DNA of 64,000 nt from Erysipelotrichaceae bacterium (GTDB lineage: Bacteria; Bacillota_I; Bacilli_A; Erysipelotrichales; Erysipelotrichaceae): NCBI GenBank assembly GCA_017405785.1, contig JAFQZR010000027.1, positions 124,001 to 188,000 of the forward strand, given 5' to 3'. A program made the translations under genes and the position numbers. The notes beneath the pieces were generated by a model. The model ran no database searches. It worked only from the letters and a program-made list of their open reading frames with translations, and had not been told where the DNA came from. Below are positions 1-7,561 of this stretch, one piece after another (position 1 is the stretch's first letter; the number at the start of each line of letters is the position of its first letter).

Positions 1-8
1 ACCTCGTT

Positions 9-35
9 TTAGCACTCAATATATCTGACTGCTAA
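9..35. promoter_or_regulatory. CIRCE element (HrcA operator) at left edge
   Basis: An inverted repeat TTAGCACTC-N9-GACTGCTAA is present, differing at one base from the canonical CIRCE consensus TTAGCACTC-N9-GAGTGCTAA that HrcA binds. It lies directly downstream of a minus-strand promoter, and an AGGT-type ribosome site is visible at bases 1-6 on the minus strand. It should therefore control a heat-shock gene whose coding region begins left of the window. Confidence 0.88.
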
Positions 36-36
36 T

Positions 37-65
37 ATTATAAAACCATTGATCAGATAATGCAA
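37..65 (-). promoter_or_regulatory. Sigma-A promoter of the off-window heat-shock gene
   Basis: On the minus strand TTGCAT (60-65) and TATAAT (37-42) are separated by 17 bp. The transcription start would fall at the CIRCE element, the usual arrangement for HrcA repression. Confidence 0.75.
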
Positions 66-73
66 GAGCCCAC

Positions 74-97
74 CAAAAAACCTGGTATGACCAGGTT
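74..97 (-). terminator. Terminator of the trhP/TrmH operon
   Basis: Minus strand hairpin AACCTGG-TCATA-CCAGGTT followed by a T run, starting eight bases after the stop codon of the methyltransferase gene. Confidence 0.85.
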
Positions 98-104
98 GTC
101 GGTT

Positions 105-833
105 TTACTGCTGATGTCTCTGACGATATACTTCGGAGGCAAATACCACCGCTGCCGAGGCGGCATTCAGAGCGTTTCTGAATTCACTGGCATACGGGAT
201 ATAAACATATTCATCAGTATTATCGAGGACTTCTCTGGACAGACCCCTTAACGGTCCACCAATGCATACAAGGATTGGACCCTTGGACATGTCACATTGA
301 TAGATTTCTTTAGGATTATTGCCTCTGTAAGCACTTATGATGCGGAAATTGTTGTCGTGAAGTGTACTTAGAGTTACTGCCAGGTCATCGGTAAGATGAA
401 TCGGAATGAATTCACTGGCTCCGGCAGAGCTCTTTACCATCGTCCCGTCCTCAAAATCCCATTCGCGTTCCGGCAGAATGACACCGTCACAGCCAAAAGC
501 ATACAGAGAACGTAATATGTAGCCCAGATTATAACTGTCTTCAACACCTTCAATCAGTGCCAGGAAAGGCGCATCTTTCACCATCAGTGATGTTATTGAC
601 TGGAAGCGTCTCTGCTGAACATCCCGGATGATCCCGCCATGGGTCTTTCCCAGAGCATTCTGTTCGATGAACTCACGCGGTACTCTCTCCACATTGACAC
701 GGCATTTATAAGCCTCGTGCACGATAAAAGCCACATCCTGAGTATGTTTGTCCTTATCGATGTAAATCACTTCCACCTTACGGAATTTGCTGTCCATGGC
801 CGCCTTTACGGCGATTGCTCCTTCAATGATCAT
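105..833 (-). CDS. TrmH (SpoU) family RNA 2'-O-methyltransferase
   Basis: A 242-residue SpoU/TrmH-family protein, which transfers a methyl group from SAM to a ribose 2'-OH of tRNA or rRNA through a trefoil-knot fold. Motif 1 is clear (NLGYILR, residues 102-108). Motif 2 reads CIGGPLRGL (180-188) and motif 3 IPYASEFRNALNAA (202-215); both depart from the usual G-x-E-x-x-G-L and S-L-N-V forms, so the target may be unusual. The start has a good AAAGGAG site and overlaps the upstream U32 stop by 4 bp (ATGA), implying coupled translation. It is last in the operon and is followed by a terminator. The exact RNA target cannot be read from sequence. Confidence 0.8.
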   Translation of the reverse strand: MIIEGAIAVKAAMDSKFRKVEVIYIDKDKHTQDVAFIVHEAYKCRVNVERVPREFIEQNALGKTHGGIIRDVQQRRFQSITSLMVKDAPFLALIEGVEDSYNLGYILRSLYAFGCDGVILPEREWDFEDGTMVKSSAGASEFIPIHLTDDLAVTLSTLHDNNFRIISAYRGNNPKEIYQCDMSKGPILVCIGGPLRGLSREVLDNTDEYVYIPYASEFRNALNAASAAVVFASEVYRQRHQQ

Positions 834-2035
834 AACTGCTCCTTTACCAGATGAACGAATGTATATTCATTTACCTCTACCGGTACCTTAATCCTTAATA
901 ACTGCAGCGGTCTGTTGGCTACTGCAACCTCTTCACCGTCAGTATCCGTCATCTTATCAACTATGAATGTAACATCTTCCTGATACGGATTCATTACGGC
1001 CAGAGTATCACCTTTTTCAAAATGGTTTCGCACTTCAATGACTGCCTCAGAAGAATCCCTATCATAGCTTACAACATTGGCGACAAAGTTCTGCGAAGCC
1101 GTTGTCGGGAAGTTGTATAACTGTCCTTTACTGATGTCAAAGCCGGGATAGAAACCCGCAAATACTTCTCGGTTGGTTCCCAGCATCAGCATTTCCCAGC
1201 CCTTTTCCTTCTGCCGGTCGCTGATGTATCCCTGTTTCTGGTAACAGTCGATCAGATATCGGTAACCTCTGACGATCGAGGCAATGTAGAAAGCTGTTTT
1301 CATGCGGCCTTCGATCTTCAGTGAAGCCACATCCAGTTTCAGAATGTCTTCCAGATACTCCGCTGCACACATGTCTCTTGATCCCAGTGACAGAAGATAA
1401 TCATCTCTGTCCAGTAACTCTTCATCATGCCAGAGATGATAGTCCCAGCGGCAGCTGTGAGCACAGCCTCCTCTGTTGGCATCTCTATTGGTCAGCAGAT
1501 TGGAAATGGTACAGCGTCCGGAATAGTTGGCGCACATGCCGCCATGAATGAATACTTCAATCGGAACATCCGTTTTGCCCATTATCTCTTCCAACTGTTT
1601 CAGATTGACCTCCCTGCCCAGTACCACACGGTCGGCATTCTTGTCTTTCCAGTATGATAAAGCCCGGGTATTGATGGTTGTCTGCTGAGTGGAAATATGC
1701 ACCTCCATCTCAGGCGCAACTCTCTTGCAAAGGGTCAGTATAGCCTGTGATGCACAGATAATGGCATCAACGCCGAATTCTTCAAGCTTCTTCAGGTATT
1801 CCTCCAGACCGTTGAAATCGTCATTGTGAGGAATGATATTGACGGTGACATAAACTCTTCGGCCATACCCGTGAGCAAACTCAACCGCTTCCCTTATGTC
1901 TTCCAAAGTGAAGTTTGAAGCGCGGGAACGCAATGAAAACTGCTTGCCGCCAAAATAAACGGCGTCAGCACCGTAGATTATCGCTGTCTTCAGTCTGGCC
2001 ATGTCACCGGCCGGTGCCAGCAGTTCCGTCTTCAT
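830..2035 (-). CDS. trhP: U32-family protein, TrhP-like (YrrO type)
   Basis: A 401-residue member of the collagenase-like peptidase U32 family. In Bacillus the paired YrrN/YrrO proteins and E. coli TrhP are needed for prephenate-dependent 5-hydroxylation of wobble uridine in tRNA, and I infer that role here rather than proteolysis. The U32 signature is seen at residues 160-197: E160-V-F-I-H164, with Cys168, Cys175, Cys191 and Cys195 as likely iron-sulfur ligands. It overlaps the second U32 gene upstream and the RNA methyltransferase downstream by 4 bp each, consistent with a tRNA-modification operon. Confidence 0.85.
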   Translation of the reverse strand: MKTELLAPAGDMARLKTAIIYGADAVYFGGKQFSLRSRASNFTLEDIREAVEFAHGYGRRVYVTVNIIPHNDDFNGLEEYLKKLEEFGVDAIICASQAILTLCKRVAPEMEVHISTQQTTINTRALSYWKDKNADRVVLGREVNLKQLEEIMGKTDVPIEVFIHGGMCANYSGRCTISNLLTNRDANRGGCAHSCRWDYHLWHDEELLDRDDYLLSLGSRDMCAAEYLEDILKLDVASLKIEGRMKTAFYIASIVRGYRYLIDCYQKQGYISDRQKEKGWEMLMLGTNREVFAGFYPGFDISKGQLYNFPTTASQNFVANVVSYDRDSSEAVIEVRNHFEKGDTLAVMNPYQEDVTFIVDKMTDTDGEEVAVANRPLQLLRIKVPVEVNEYTFVHLVKEQL

Positions 2036-2904
2036 GCCTGCTCCTTATCCAGCCAGGTTTTCCTGACATCTTCAATAGCGGTATATTCCTTATCGCCGTT
2101 TTCACTTAACAGTTTTCTCAAGGCAACAGTGCCCTGCTGTTTTCCCAGGGCTGCCTCTTTGTATAAATCCAGAATCCTCAGAGTCTGTTCATCATCTTCG
2201 CATATGTTATCAATAATAAAACCTTCAAACGGTTTCTGCAGCATTTCACTGAATACACTTAAGCTCTGCAATACGGTACCGTAAAGCCAGCTGCCCTCTT
2301 TCTTCTCAATGATCGGCAGCAGTGTTTTCCTGGTTTCTTCCTGCAGAAAATACCCTTCTGTATATTCATCTTCCTTTTGTAGATAGGAAGAAATGTAACG
2401 GCGGCGGGAGTAAGCGATAAGAACAGGTCCGTGAATCCTGATGTAACAGTAATCCGGACATTTTTCCGCAATGTCATAAACATCCTGCAGAGGAATGTCC
2501 TTGGAAATGATGCAGCTGTCTACTCCGTCGTTTTTAAGATCCTCAATATCGTAGTAATTTGTCAGCAGTGTTTCCGGAGCATAGATACCACGGTATGAAA
2601 CGCCAAGTTCACCCATCAGTTTGAAAACACCTATATCGGAATATATGATGCCGTCGGCCTTTATCTCATCGATCATCTTCAGAAACTGTCTGAGTTCCGG
2701 CAGTTCCTGCTGCTCATACAGTCTGTCACATCTGACGAACAGATTACGGCTGATCAGATGAGCCTGTCTGACACATTCCTTCAGATCATTACAGTCAGGG
2801 CTGCTGGAAAACTGTCTGTCAGCCATGATGAAACCGTCTGCGTAACTGTCCGCAAACCTGCTGATGTTTTCCCGGTTTCTGACCGTAACTAGGATCTGTG
2901 TCAT
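2032..2904 (-). CDS. Short U32-family protein (YrrN type)
   Basis: A 290-residue U32-type protein lacking the four-cysteine signature of its downstream partner. The TIM-barrel-like phrases KADGIIYSDIGVF and YIRIHGPVLIAYSRRR match the shorter partner (YrrN) that accompanies YrrO in Firmicutes. Paired U32 genes in this order support a joint role in tRNA 5-hydroxyuridine formation. The start codon immediately follows the TAA of the yhaM-like gene (TAAATG), so it is translationally coupled. It may be the non-catalytic subunit; that is inference. Confidence 0.75.
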   Translation of the reverse strand: MTQILVTVRNRENISRFADSYADGFIMADRQFSSSPDCNDLKECVRQAHLISRNLFVRCDRLYEQQELPELRQFLKMIDEIKADGIIYSDIGVFKLMGELGVSYRGIYAPETLLTNYYDIEDLKNDGVDSCIISKDIPLQDVYDIAEKCPDYCYIRIHGPVLIAYSRRRYISSYLQKEDEYTEGYFLQEETRKTLLPIIEKKEGSWLYGTVLQSLSVFSEMLQKPFEGFIIDNICEDDEQTLRILDLYKEAALGKQQGTVALRKLLSENGDKEYTAIEDVRKTWLDKEQA

Positions 2905-3837
2905 TTATTCACCTTTCAGGCGATAGAAACTGCGGTTATCCAGCGAGAAGATCTTCTTGGTAAACTCACCTTTCTTTGTTTCAGCTAATTCCTTTGTGAT
3001 CATGGTGATCTTGGCATCCATGTCATCGATCATGTGAAGTACTTCCGCTTCCAGTGTCAGCGGTAATACCGGTGATCCGAATTCTCTTTTGCCGTGATGA
3101 GCCAGGATAATATGTCTGAGCACGGTGACAGCTTCCGAATCAATGCCTAATTCTGCAGCGGTTTCCCGTACCATGGTCTGAGATATGGTTATATGTCCCA
3201 GCAGCTTTCCTTCAGTGGTGTATTCCGTAATGCTGCTGCCGCCCAGTTCAATGATCTTTCCGACATCGTGCAGCAGAACTCCGGCAACCAGATAATCACG
3301 GTTGACATCCGGATAGATGGAGCAAACAGCTTCCGTCAGCTGCAGCATGCCTGAAACATGGGTAGCCAGACCGCCAAAGTATTCATGGTGGTTGCGGGTA
3401 GCAGCCGGTGATGAGTATATTTCCTTATCGTATTTCCTGTAAATGGCCTGTACTATCTCTCTGATGTCAGAGTTTCCGATGGACTCGACAGCTCCCTGCA
3501 GCGTATCCCTTAAGACCTGTGAAGGAATCGGTGAAACCGTAACAAACTGGGAGATGTCCACTTCATTGGTATCCACTGGAGTGATGTCCAGTACCTTCAT
3601 CTGCAGGGAATCCTTATACAGCAAGGAAGTACCCTTGACTTTGACCAGAGAACCGACTTTCACCTTATTGGCAATCTCATTATTAACATTCCACATCTTG
3701 GCTACCATCGTACCGGTATTGTCCTTAAACTCCAGATTCAGGTAAGGCTGGTCATTGTTGGTAACACCCTGATTGGCCAGTGTCACCAGAGCCAGAAACT
3801 CAACCTGCATGTTTTCTCTGATATCCTTAATCTTCAT
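2905..3837 (-). CDS. yhaM: YhaM-type 3'-5' exoribonuclease
   Basis: A 310-residue protein with an N-terminal OB-fold nucleic-acid domain (about 10-95) and a C-terminal HD phosphohydrolase domain. Metal-site residues visible are His160, the HD pair 190-191 (LLHDVGK) and His237-His238 (AHHGKREFG). Length and domain order match YhaM, a cytosolic Mn-dependent exoribonuclease also active on DNA. The start overlaps recX by 11 bp. Confidence 0.92.
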   Translation of the reverse strand: MKIKDIRENMQVEFLALVTLANQGVTNNDQPYLNLEFKDNTGTMVAKMWNVNNEIANKVKVGSLVKVKGTSLLYKDSLQMKVLDITPVDTNEVDISQFVTVSPIPSQVLRDTLQGAVESIGNSDIREIVQAIYRKYDKEIYSSPAATRNHHEYFGGLATHVSGMLQLTEAVCSIYPDVNRDYLVAGVLLHDVGKIIELGGSSITEYTTEGKLLGHITISQTMVRETAAELGIDSEAVTVLRHIILAHHGKREFGSPVLPLTLEAEVLHMIDDMDAKITMITKELAETKKGEFTKKIFSLDNRSFYRLKGE

Positions 3838-4693
3838 TGTCTTCCTCCCGTATTGTCTCTAACAGAATTCTGATATCTTCACTGCGGTATCCCTTGCTGT
3901 ACAGACTCTGATATATCCGGTTTTTGAGCTTACTGCCGGAATACCTGTTCTGATATCTCCTTCTGGCTTTTTCAAACTGTCTGTTCAGATTATCCTGTTC
4001 CCGATCTTCATCCGGCTCTAACTGCAGCGCAGCAACTATTTCCGGTATCATTGCCCCGGGGTATCCGGCGGACCGCAATCTGCTTTTCAGCACGTTGACA
4101 GTCTCCCTGTAAGAACGGTTTCTGATCGTCTTTACTATCCCGGCAGCCTTCTCTATTCCTCTCTGGCATTCTTCTTCAGGGTCGATCTCACTTATATACT
4201 TGTCTATCAGTTCCTGGTCAATTCCTCTTCTGGACAGATTGCCAGCTGTCTTGTGGTGACCGACCAGTTTCATCCGGTCATTTTCGATCTCATTCTGGAC
4301 CAGCTGTTCATCATTCAGCAAACCGCTTTCGGTAAGCTGCTCCATGATTCTTTTGCGCCCCAGGGAATCCAGATTCTGAATGCCGTATAACAGATCACTA
4401 ATTTCCTTTACGCTGTGGTCTTTATACCGCAAAGCTCTTATGGCTCTTCTGTAACCGTAAGCGAACCCATGCAGTCTGGTCAGCTGATAATACATTTTCT
4501 GATCAATGATCTGATCCTGATAGATCTTCAGGTCAAAATAATCAGACGTCATGATGACGAACGCCGTTTCCATCTCATTGTCCGCCACGTATATCCTGGT
4601 GTAATCATCGTCCACCTTCAGGCGGACGACTCTGTACTCTGCCTCATCCTGAGCGGATGAAATGTCCTTATCGTTAAGCTGTGATAATGTCAT
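3827..4693 (-). CDS. recX: RecX-like regulator of RecA
   Basis: A 288-residue all-helical protein with RecX repeats: a first repeat around residues 80-120 (RAIRALRYKDHSVKEISDLL) and the phrase ESGLLNDEQLVQNEIENDR. RecX caps and inhibits RecA filaments. It is longer than E. coli RecX (166 aa) and similar to Bacillus RecX (264 aa). An N-terminal ~60-residue beta-rich stretch precedes the repeats, as in Firmicute homologues. It overlaps the HAD gene upstream by 4 bp and yhaM downstream. Confidence 0.8.
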   Translation of the reverse strand: MTLSQLNDKDISSAQDEAEYRVVRLKVDDDYTRIYVADNEMETAFVIMTSDYFDLKIYQDQIIDQKMYYQLTRLHGFAYGYRRAIRALRYKDHSVKEISDLLYGIQNLDSLGRKRIMEQLTESGLLNDEQLVQNEIENDRMKLVGHHKTAGNLSRRGIDQELIDKYISEIDPEEECQRGIEKAAGIVKTIRNRSYRETVNVLKSRLRSAGYPGAMIPEIVAALQLEPDEDREQDNLNRQFEKARRRYQNRYSGSKLKNRIYQSLYSKGYRSEDIRILLETIREEDNED

Positions 4694-5259
4694 TTACCTT
4701 TTCCCCAGTCCTTTATGGTTTCACCCTTGACGATATAGCTGGCTTTGGCCAGCTGGGCCATAGGCGTATCACCGTAGGAATCACTGTAAAACTCTTCTAT
4801 TTCTTCAGGATCATATCCGGCATCCAGAAAACGTACGACTTTCTGAGCACCGTTGCAGTTCTCACCGGTCACCTCACCGCTGTACTGATCTACTTCGGAA
4901 CAGATAACATTGGTGATTCCCAGGCGGCGGCAGGCTTCATTTACCAGGAAGTATGCTGAAGCACTGATTACCAGATCGTCATCCTTATGTTTTTCACCAT
5001 ACCATTTGCTCATGTTCTTCATGTGACCGTCCCAGAATTTCACTACTTCAGCATCAATGTCCTTAATGGCAGCCAGATAGCTGTAGAAATAATTCTTCAT
5101 CTCTGTCTTGTTGATATTTCCGGTAAAATACAGCAAAAACCCTGCCAGCTGCTTAGGCAGGAAACGTATCAGTGCCGGCTTGCGCCTTAACTGCCAGAAA
5201 TAGAAATCGACCGTTGAATCATTATGATATATGGTCTTGTCAAAATCGTAAACGTTCAC
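4690..5259 (-). CDS. HAD-superfamily hydrolase, phosphoserine-phosphatase-like
   Basis: A 189-residue HAD phosphatase. Motif I is DFDKT at residues 5-9 (nucleophile Asp5), motif II the serine in SASAYF near residue 99, and motif IV SYGDTPM near the C-terminus. The cap is helical (class C1-like). The substrate is unknown. The start is GTG; upstream TTGACA-16-AATAAT ends only 12 bp before it, so the 5' leader is very short. First gene of the trhP-recX operon. Confidence 0.8.
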   Translation of the reverse strand: MNVYDFDKTIYHNDSTVDFYFWQLRRKPALIRFLPKQLAGFLLYFTGNINKTEMKNYFYSYLAAIKDIDAEVVKFWDGHMKNMSKWYGEKHKDDDLVISASAYFLVNEACRRLGITNVICSEVDQYSGEVTGENCNGAQKVVRFLDAGYDPEEIEEFYSDSYGDTPMAQLAKASYIVKGETIKDWGKGK

Positions 5260-5271
5260 ATTATCACCATC

Positions 5272-5299
5272 ATTATTGTAATCTAAAAGCGCCTGTCAA
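5272..5299 (-). promoter_or_regulatory. Promoter of the HAD-recX-yhaM-trhP operon
   Basis: Minus strand TTGACA (5294-5299), 16 bp spacer, AATAAT (5272-5277). The predicted start site lies only about five bases upstream of the GTG codon. Confidence 0.65.
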
Positions 5300-5313
5300 G
5301 GCAAACCAAGCAT

Positions 5314-5437
5314 CACATTATTTCACACATATTCCATATAATTCGATGATTATGTATTGTTATATTATAATTGCAAATCAGGAATGGTTTGTATAGAATT
5401 CTCCTTTCTATTTTCAAAAAATTTATCCCCCTTAACA
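5314..5437. repeat. Copy A of a duplicated ~125 bp intergenic unit
   Basis: Bases 5314-5437 align with 5495-5617 at a 181 bp offset. Shared blocks include CACATTATTTCACACATATT, TATAATTGCAAAT, ATAGAATTCTCCTTTCTATT and TTTATCCCCCTTAACAA. Each copy is followed by a GGATCTCAGAT-containing hairpin. This is the only stretch over 300 bp (5260-5635) without a convincing gene. Confidence 0.85.
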
Positions 5438-5468
5438 AAAAGTGCCTTATTTCCGAAAGGCCAAAATC

Positions 5469-5494
5469 AGGATCTCAGATGAGGTCCTTTTTTT
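5469..5494 (+). terminator. Hairpin with T run after copy A
   Basis: Plus strand stem AGGATCT/AGGTCCT with loop CAGATG followed by eight T residues. It is oriented plus although no plus-strand gene precedes it, so it may end a small RNA read from copy A. Confidence 0.55.
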
Positions 5495-5617
5495 CACATT
5501 ATTTCACACATATTCTATATATTTCAGTGATTTTGTATTGCGATAATATAATTGCAAATAAACAAGAAGTATTTGCATAGAATTCTCCTTTCTATTTAAA
5601 ATTTATCCCCCCTTAAC
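5495..5617. repeat. Copy B of the duplicated intergenic unit
   Basis: The second copy of the 5314-5437 unit. On the minus strand it carries AAAGGAG-7-ATG and a 24-codon frame (5504-5578) that copy A does not preserve, where the start is ATA and a stop occurs early. A related ~20 bp segment (CATTATTTCACATATATTTC) recurs at 57727-57746, upstream of oppA. Confidence 0.8.
5504..5578 (-). CDS. Possible 24-residue peptide in copy B
   Basis: Minus strand ATG at 5576-5578 with a near-ideal AAAGGAG site seven bases upstream, TGA at 5504-5506. The peptide begins MQILLVYLQLYY and is hydrophobic and tyrosine-rich at its N-terminus. The duplicate copy keeps the ribosome site but not the frame, which argues against coding. 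Function unknown. Confidence 0.2.
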   Translation of the reverse strand: MQILLVYLQLYYRNTKSLKYIEYV

Positions 5618-5621
5618 AATG

Positions 5622-5660
5622 AAGAAAGAAGGATCTCAGATCCTTCTTTCTTTTTGTTTT
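5622..5660. terminator. Hairpin at the 3' end of tdk
   Basis: A 12 bp stem (AGAAAGAAGGAT / ATCCTTCTTTCT, loop CTCAG) covers the tdk stop codon. The T-rich tail TTTTTGTTTTT is on the plus side; on the minus side the 3' arm itself is T-rich, so bidirectional use is possible. Confidence 0.6.
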
Positions 5661-6223
5661 TCCAATACCAGGCGATGGTAGCAGCGCCAGCACAGACCTT
5701 CATAGCTCTCATTGCCGCCGATGAATACCTGCTCACCTTCCGTCTGTATTTCTCCCTTGTCGTTGAAACGGGCATTGACTGTGGCCTTGGAACCGCACTT
5801 GCATATTGACTTGATCTCAGCTATGCTGTCAGCCAGTTCAAACAGTCTCTTGGAACCCGGGAACAGCTGGGTCAGGAAGTCGGCACGCAAGCCGAAGCAT
5901 AATACCGGAATATCATAATCAGTCGCAATGATGCGCAGATCGTCAACCTGTTCAATCGTCAGAAACTGGCATTCATCGCAGATAATGACATCTATCTCAT
6001 CACGCGGACACATTTCCAATATGGAATCAGTGGTCTTAAGAGCAATACACGGAGCCTGCAGACCGATACGGCTCTTTATTATCTGCACACCGTCCCTGTT
6101 ATCAATGGCCGGCTTAATCAGCCAGACCTTTTTGCCCTTTTCCTCATAATTGAATTTTGTCATCAGAGCATTTGCCGTCTTGGATGAATTCATTGCTCCG
6201 AACTTGAAATACAATTTTGCCAT
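5636..6223 (-). CDS. tdk: Thymidine kinase
   Basis: A 195-residue type II thymidine kinase that phosphorylates thymidine with ATP in the dTTP salvage pathway. The P-loop GAMNSSKT is at residues 9-16, the catalytic-site segment is IICDECQFL, and zinc ligands appear as CKCGS and CWRCYHR. The start at 6223 is chosen because AGGAGG lies six bases upstream; the frame runs open to 6244, but an ATG there would precede this ribosome site. It lies 10 bp downstream of the lipoprotein gene and is probably cotranscribed with it. Confidence 0.95.
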   Translation of the reverse strand: MAKLYFKFGAMNSSKTANALMTKFNYEEKGKKVWLIKPAIDNRDGVQIIKSRIGLQAPCIALKTTDSILEMCPRDEIDVIICDECQFLTIEQVDDLRIIATDYDIPVLCFGLRADFLTQLFPGSKRLFELADSIAEIKSICKCGSKATVNARFNDKGEIQTEGEQVFIGGNESYEGLCWRCYHRLVLEKQKERRI

Positions 6224-6233
6224 GTTTTTCCTC

Positions 6234-7259
6234 CTATTTATCAAACAGATTAAGCATATCCTGTAAATCGCCCAGATCTTTATCGCTTATCTCCTGGAAT
6301 CCGTAAATGTTAATATTGCGCAGAACGCTGTCATCAGGTTCGCCGATAGCCTGCAATACCTGCAACAGAGCCTTCTGATATGGGGCTGAGATACTCTTGT
6401 TATTAAAGATAATTATATTGTTATATATACGCGGTGTTACCCCGATGACCTTGATCAGATCATACATGTCGTCATATTGAGAACCGTACCGGTTATAGAT
6501 AACCTCTTCAAACCTGATCTCCTTGCGCATGTCAGCGTACCGGCAAATGACGTCACACTGCTGGTTGATCAGCCTGCTCATCATCTCATAGTAGCCCAGA
6601 TGGCTGGTCACATTGCTGAGTTCAGCTACCGTACGGCGGCTGGAGCCAAAACCCTTGCCAAACTTCTGGTTTAGCCATAAGGATGGATACAGATATGTAT
6701 CCATGGATGCCGGTGAACCTACACACCATCTGACATCCTTTACATCATTCCATTTCAGGCTGTCATTTAAAGCCTTGTCATACAGATTTCGGCCAGTTTC
6801 CGAAGCGATGTTGACATAGATGAAGGAATAGTATCCCGGTGCCTTATCCGCCTGGATCTCATAGCCCTGATCGTTGACATAGGTTAAGTCCCTGCTTTCC
6901 AGAATGTTATCAAGAGTCAGAGTGACTGCCAGTGGCTTGATATGACTGCTCTTATTGTCCAGATAGCCCATAGGCGAGATAAGACCGATATCTATTTCTC
7001 CCTTTTCCATCTGCTGGCACAGATCACGGTTACTGGCTGTAAAGACGATCTCAATGTCGGCAATACTGAATCCCAGATCATAGATCCGCTGCTGGATGCT
7101 ATTAGTCAGCTCACGGGAAAACTCCTGTACGGCCGTGCTGTCAGTTTCCGGTGTAAACCCGATGACCAGTCTGTCAACTTCAGTCATTTTCTGACGGCAT
7201 CCGCCTACAGTAAGCATTATCGTGATACATATTAACAATGAGATTATTTTCTTCATCAT
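6234..7259 (-). CDS. Orphan PhnD-like ABC substrate-binding lipoprotein
   Basis: A 341-residue lipoprotein: signal peptide residues 1-20, then lipobox LTVGGC with lipid-anchored Cys21. The mature part is a type 2 periplasmic-binding-like fold of the phosphate/phosphonate (PhnD) class, with the telltale segments RLVIGFTPETDS, EKGEIDIGLISPMGYL and VGSPASMDTYLYPSLWL. No permease or ATPase gene is adjacent, so its transporter lies elsewhere or it acts as a sensor. The ligand is unknown; related Mollicute proteins (p37/Cypl) bind thiamine phosphates, so phosphonate is not assured. A GGCGGG site precedes tandem ATGs at the start. Confidence 0.75.
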   Translation of the reverse strand: MMKKIISLLICITIMLTVGGCRQKMTEVDRLVIGFTPETDSTAVQEFSRELTNSIQQRIYDLGFSIADIEIVFTASNRDLCQQMEKGEIDIGLISPMGYLDNKSSHIKPLAVTLTLDNILESRDLTYVNDQGYEIQADKAPGYYSFIYVNIASETGRNLYDKALNDSLKWNDVKDVRWCVGSPASMDTYLYPSLWLNQKFGKGFGSSRRTVAELSNVTSHLGYYEMMSRLINQQCDVICRYADMRKEIRFEEVIYNRYGSQYDDMYDLIKVIGVTPRIYNNIIIFNNKSISAPYQKALLQVLQAIGEPDDSVLRNINIYGFQEISDKDLGDLQDMLNLFDK

Positions 7260-7271
7260 ATACCCGCCGGT

Positions 7272-7300
7272 TTGAATATCCGTTACTAATATAATATAAT
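7272..7300 (+). promoter_or_regulatory. Promoter of the 76-residue membrane protein
   Basis: TTGAAT (7272-7277), 17 bp spacer, TATAAT (7295-7300), followed by a GAGG ribosome site and ATG at 7319. Confidence 0.75.
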
Positions 7301-7318
7301 TTTAATGAGGTAAAATCT

Positions 7319-7549
7319 ATGAATAATCAGACAAAAACCATGATGTTGATCCTGACCGCAATCCTGTTACTGGTATCCGTTGTAATGACGACGATTTTTC
7401 ATAACCTGCGCACCAGAATATTTGATGACGACCGGGACAGAATCAAGCTCAGAAACAGAATGAGATTCTGTATCATCATCATGACCATGGTACTTATGAG
7501 TCTGGTGATAATGTCGCGGTATATCCTTATACGTTATTATATGGGATGA
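7319..7549 (+). CDS. Small two-helix membrane protein
   Basis: A 76-residue protein with two predicted membrane helices (about 8-27 and 48-68) joined by a charged cytoplasmic or external loop rich in Asp and Arg (RIFDDDRDRIKLRNRMR). It is the only plus-strand gene in this part of the window and has a complete promoter and ribosome site, which supports it being real. No family recognised. Confidence 0.6.
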   Translation: MNNQTKTMMLILTAILLLVSVVMTTIFHNLRTRIFDDDRDRIKLRNRMRFCIIIMTMVLMSLVIMSRYILIRYYMG

Positions 7550-7561
7550 TTCATCCATTTT

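Noticed and set aside
5260-5635. CRISPR array
   Set aside because: There are only two long units (about 125 bp) and no short regular repeats with unique spacers; no cas gene is in the window.
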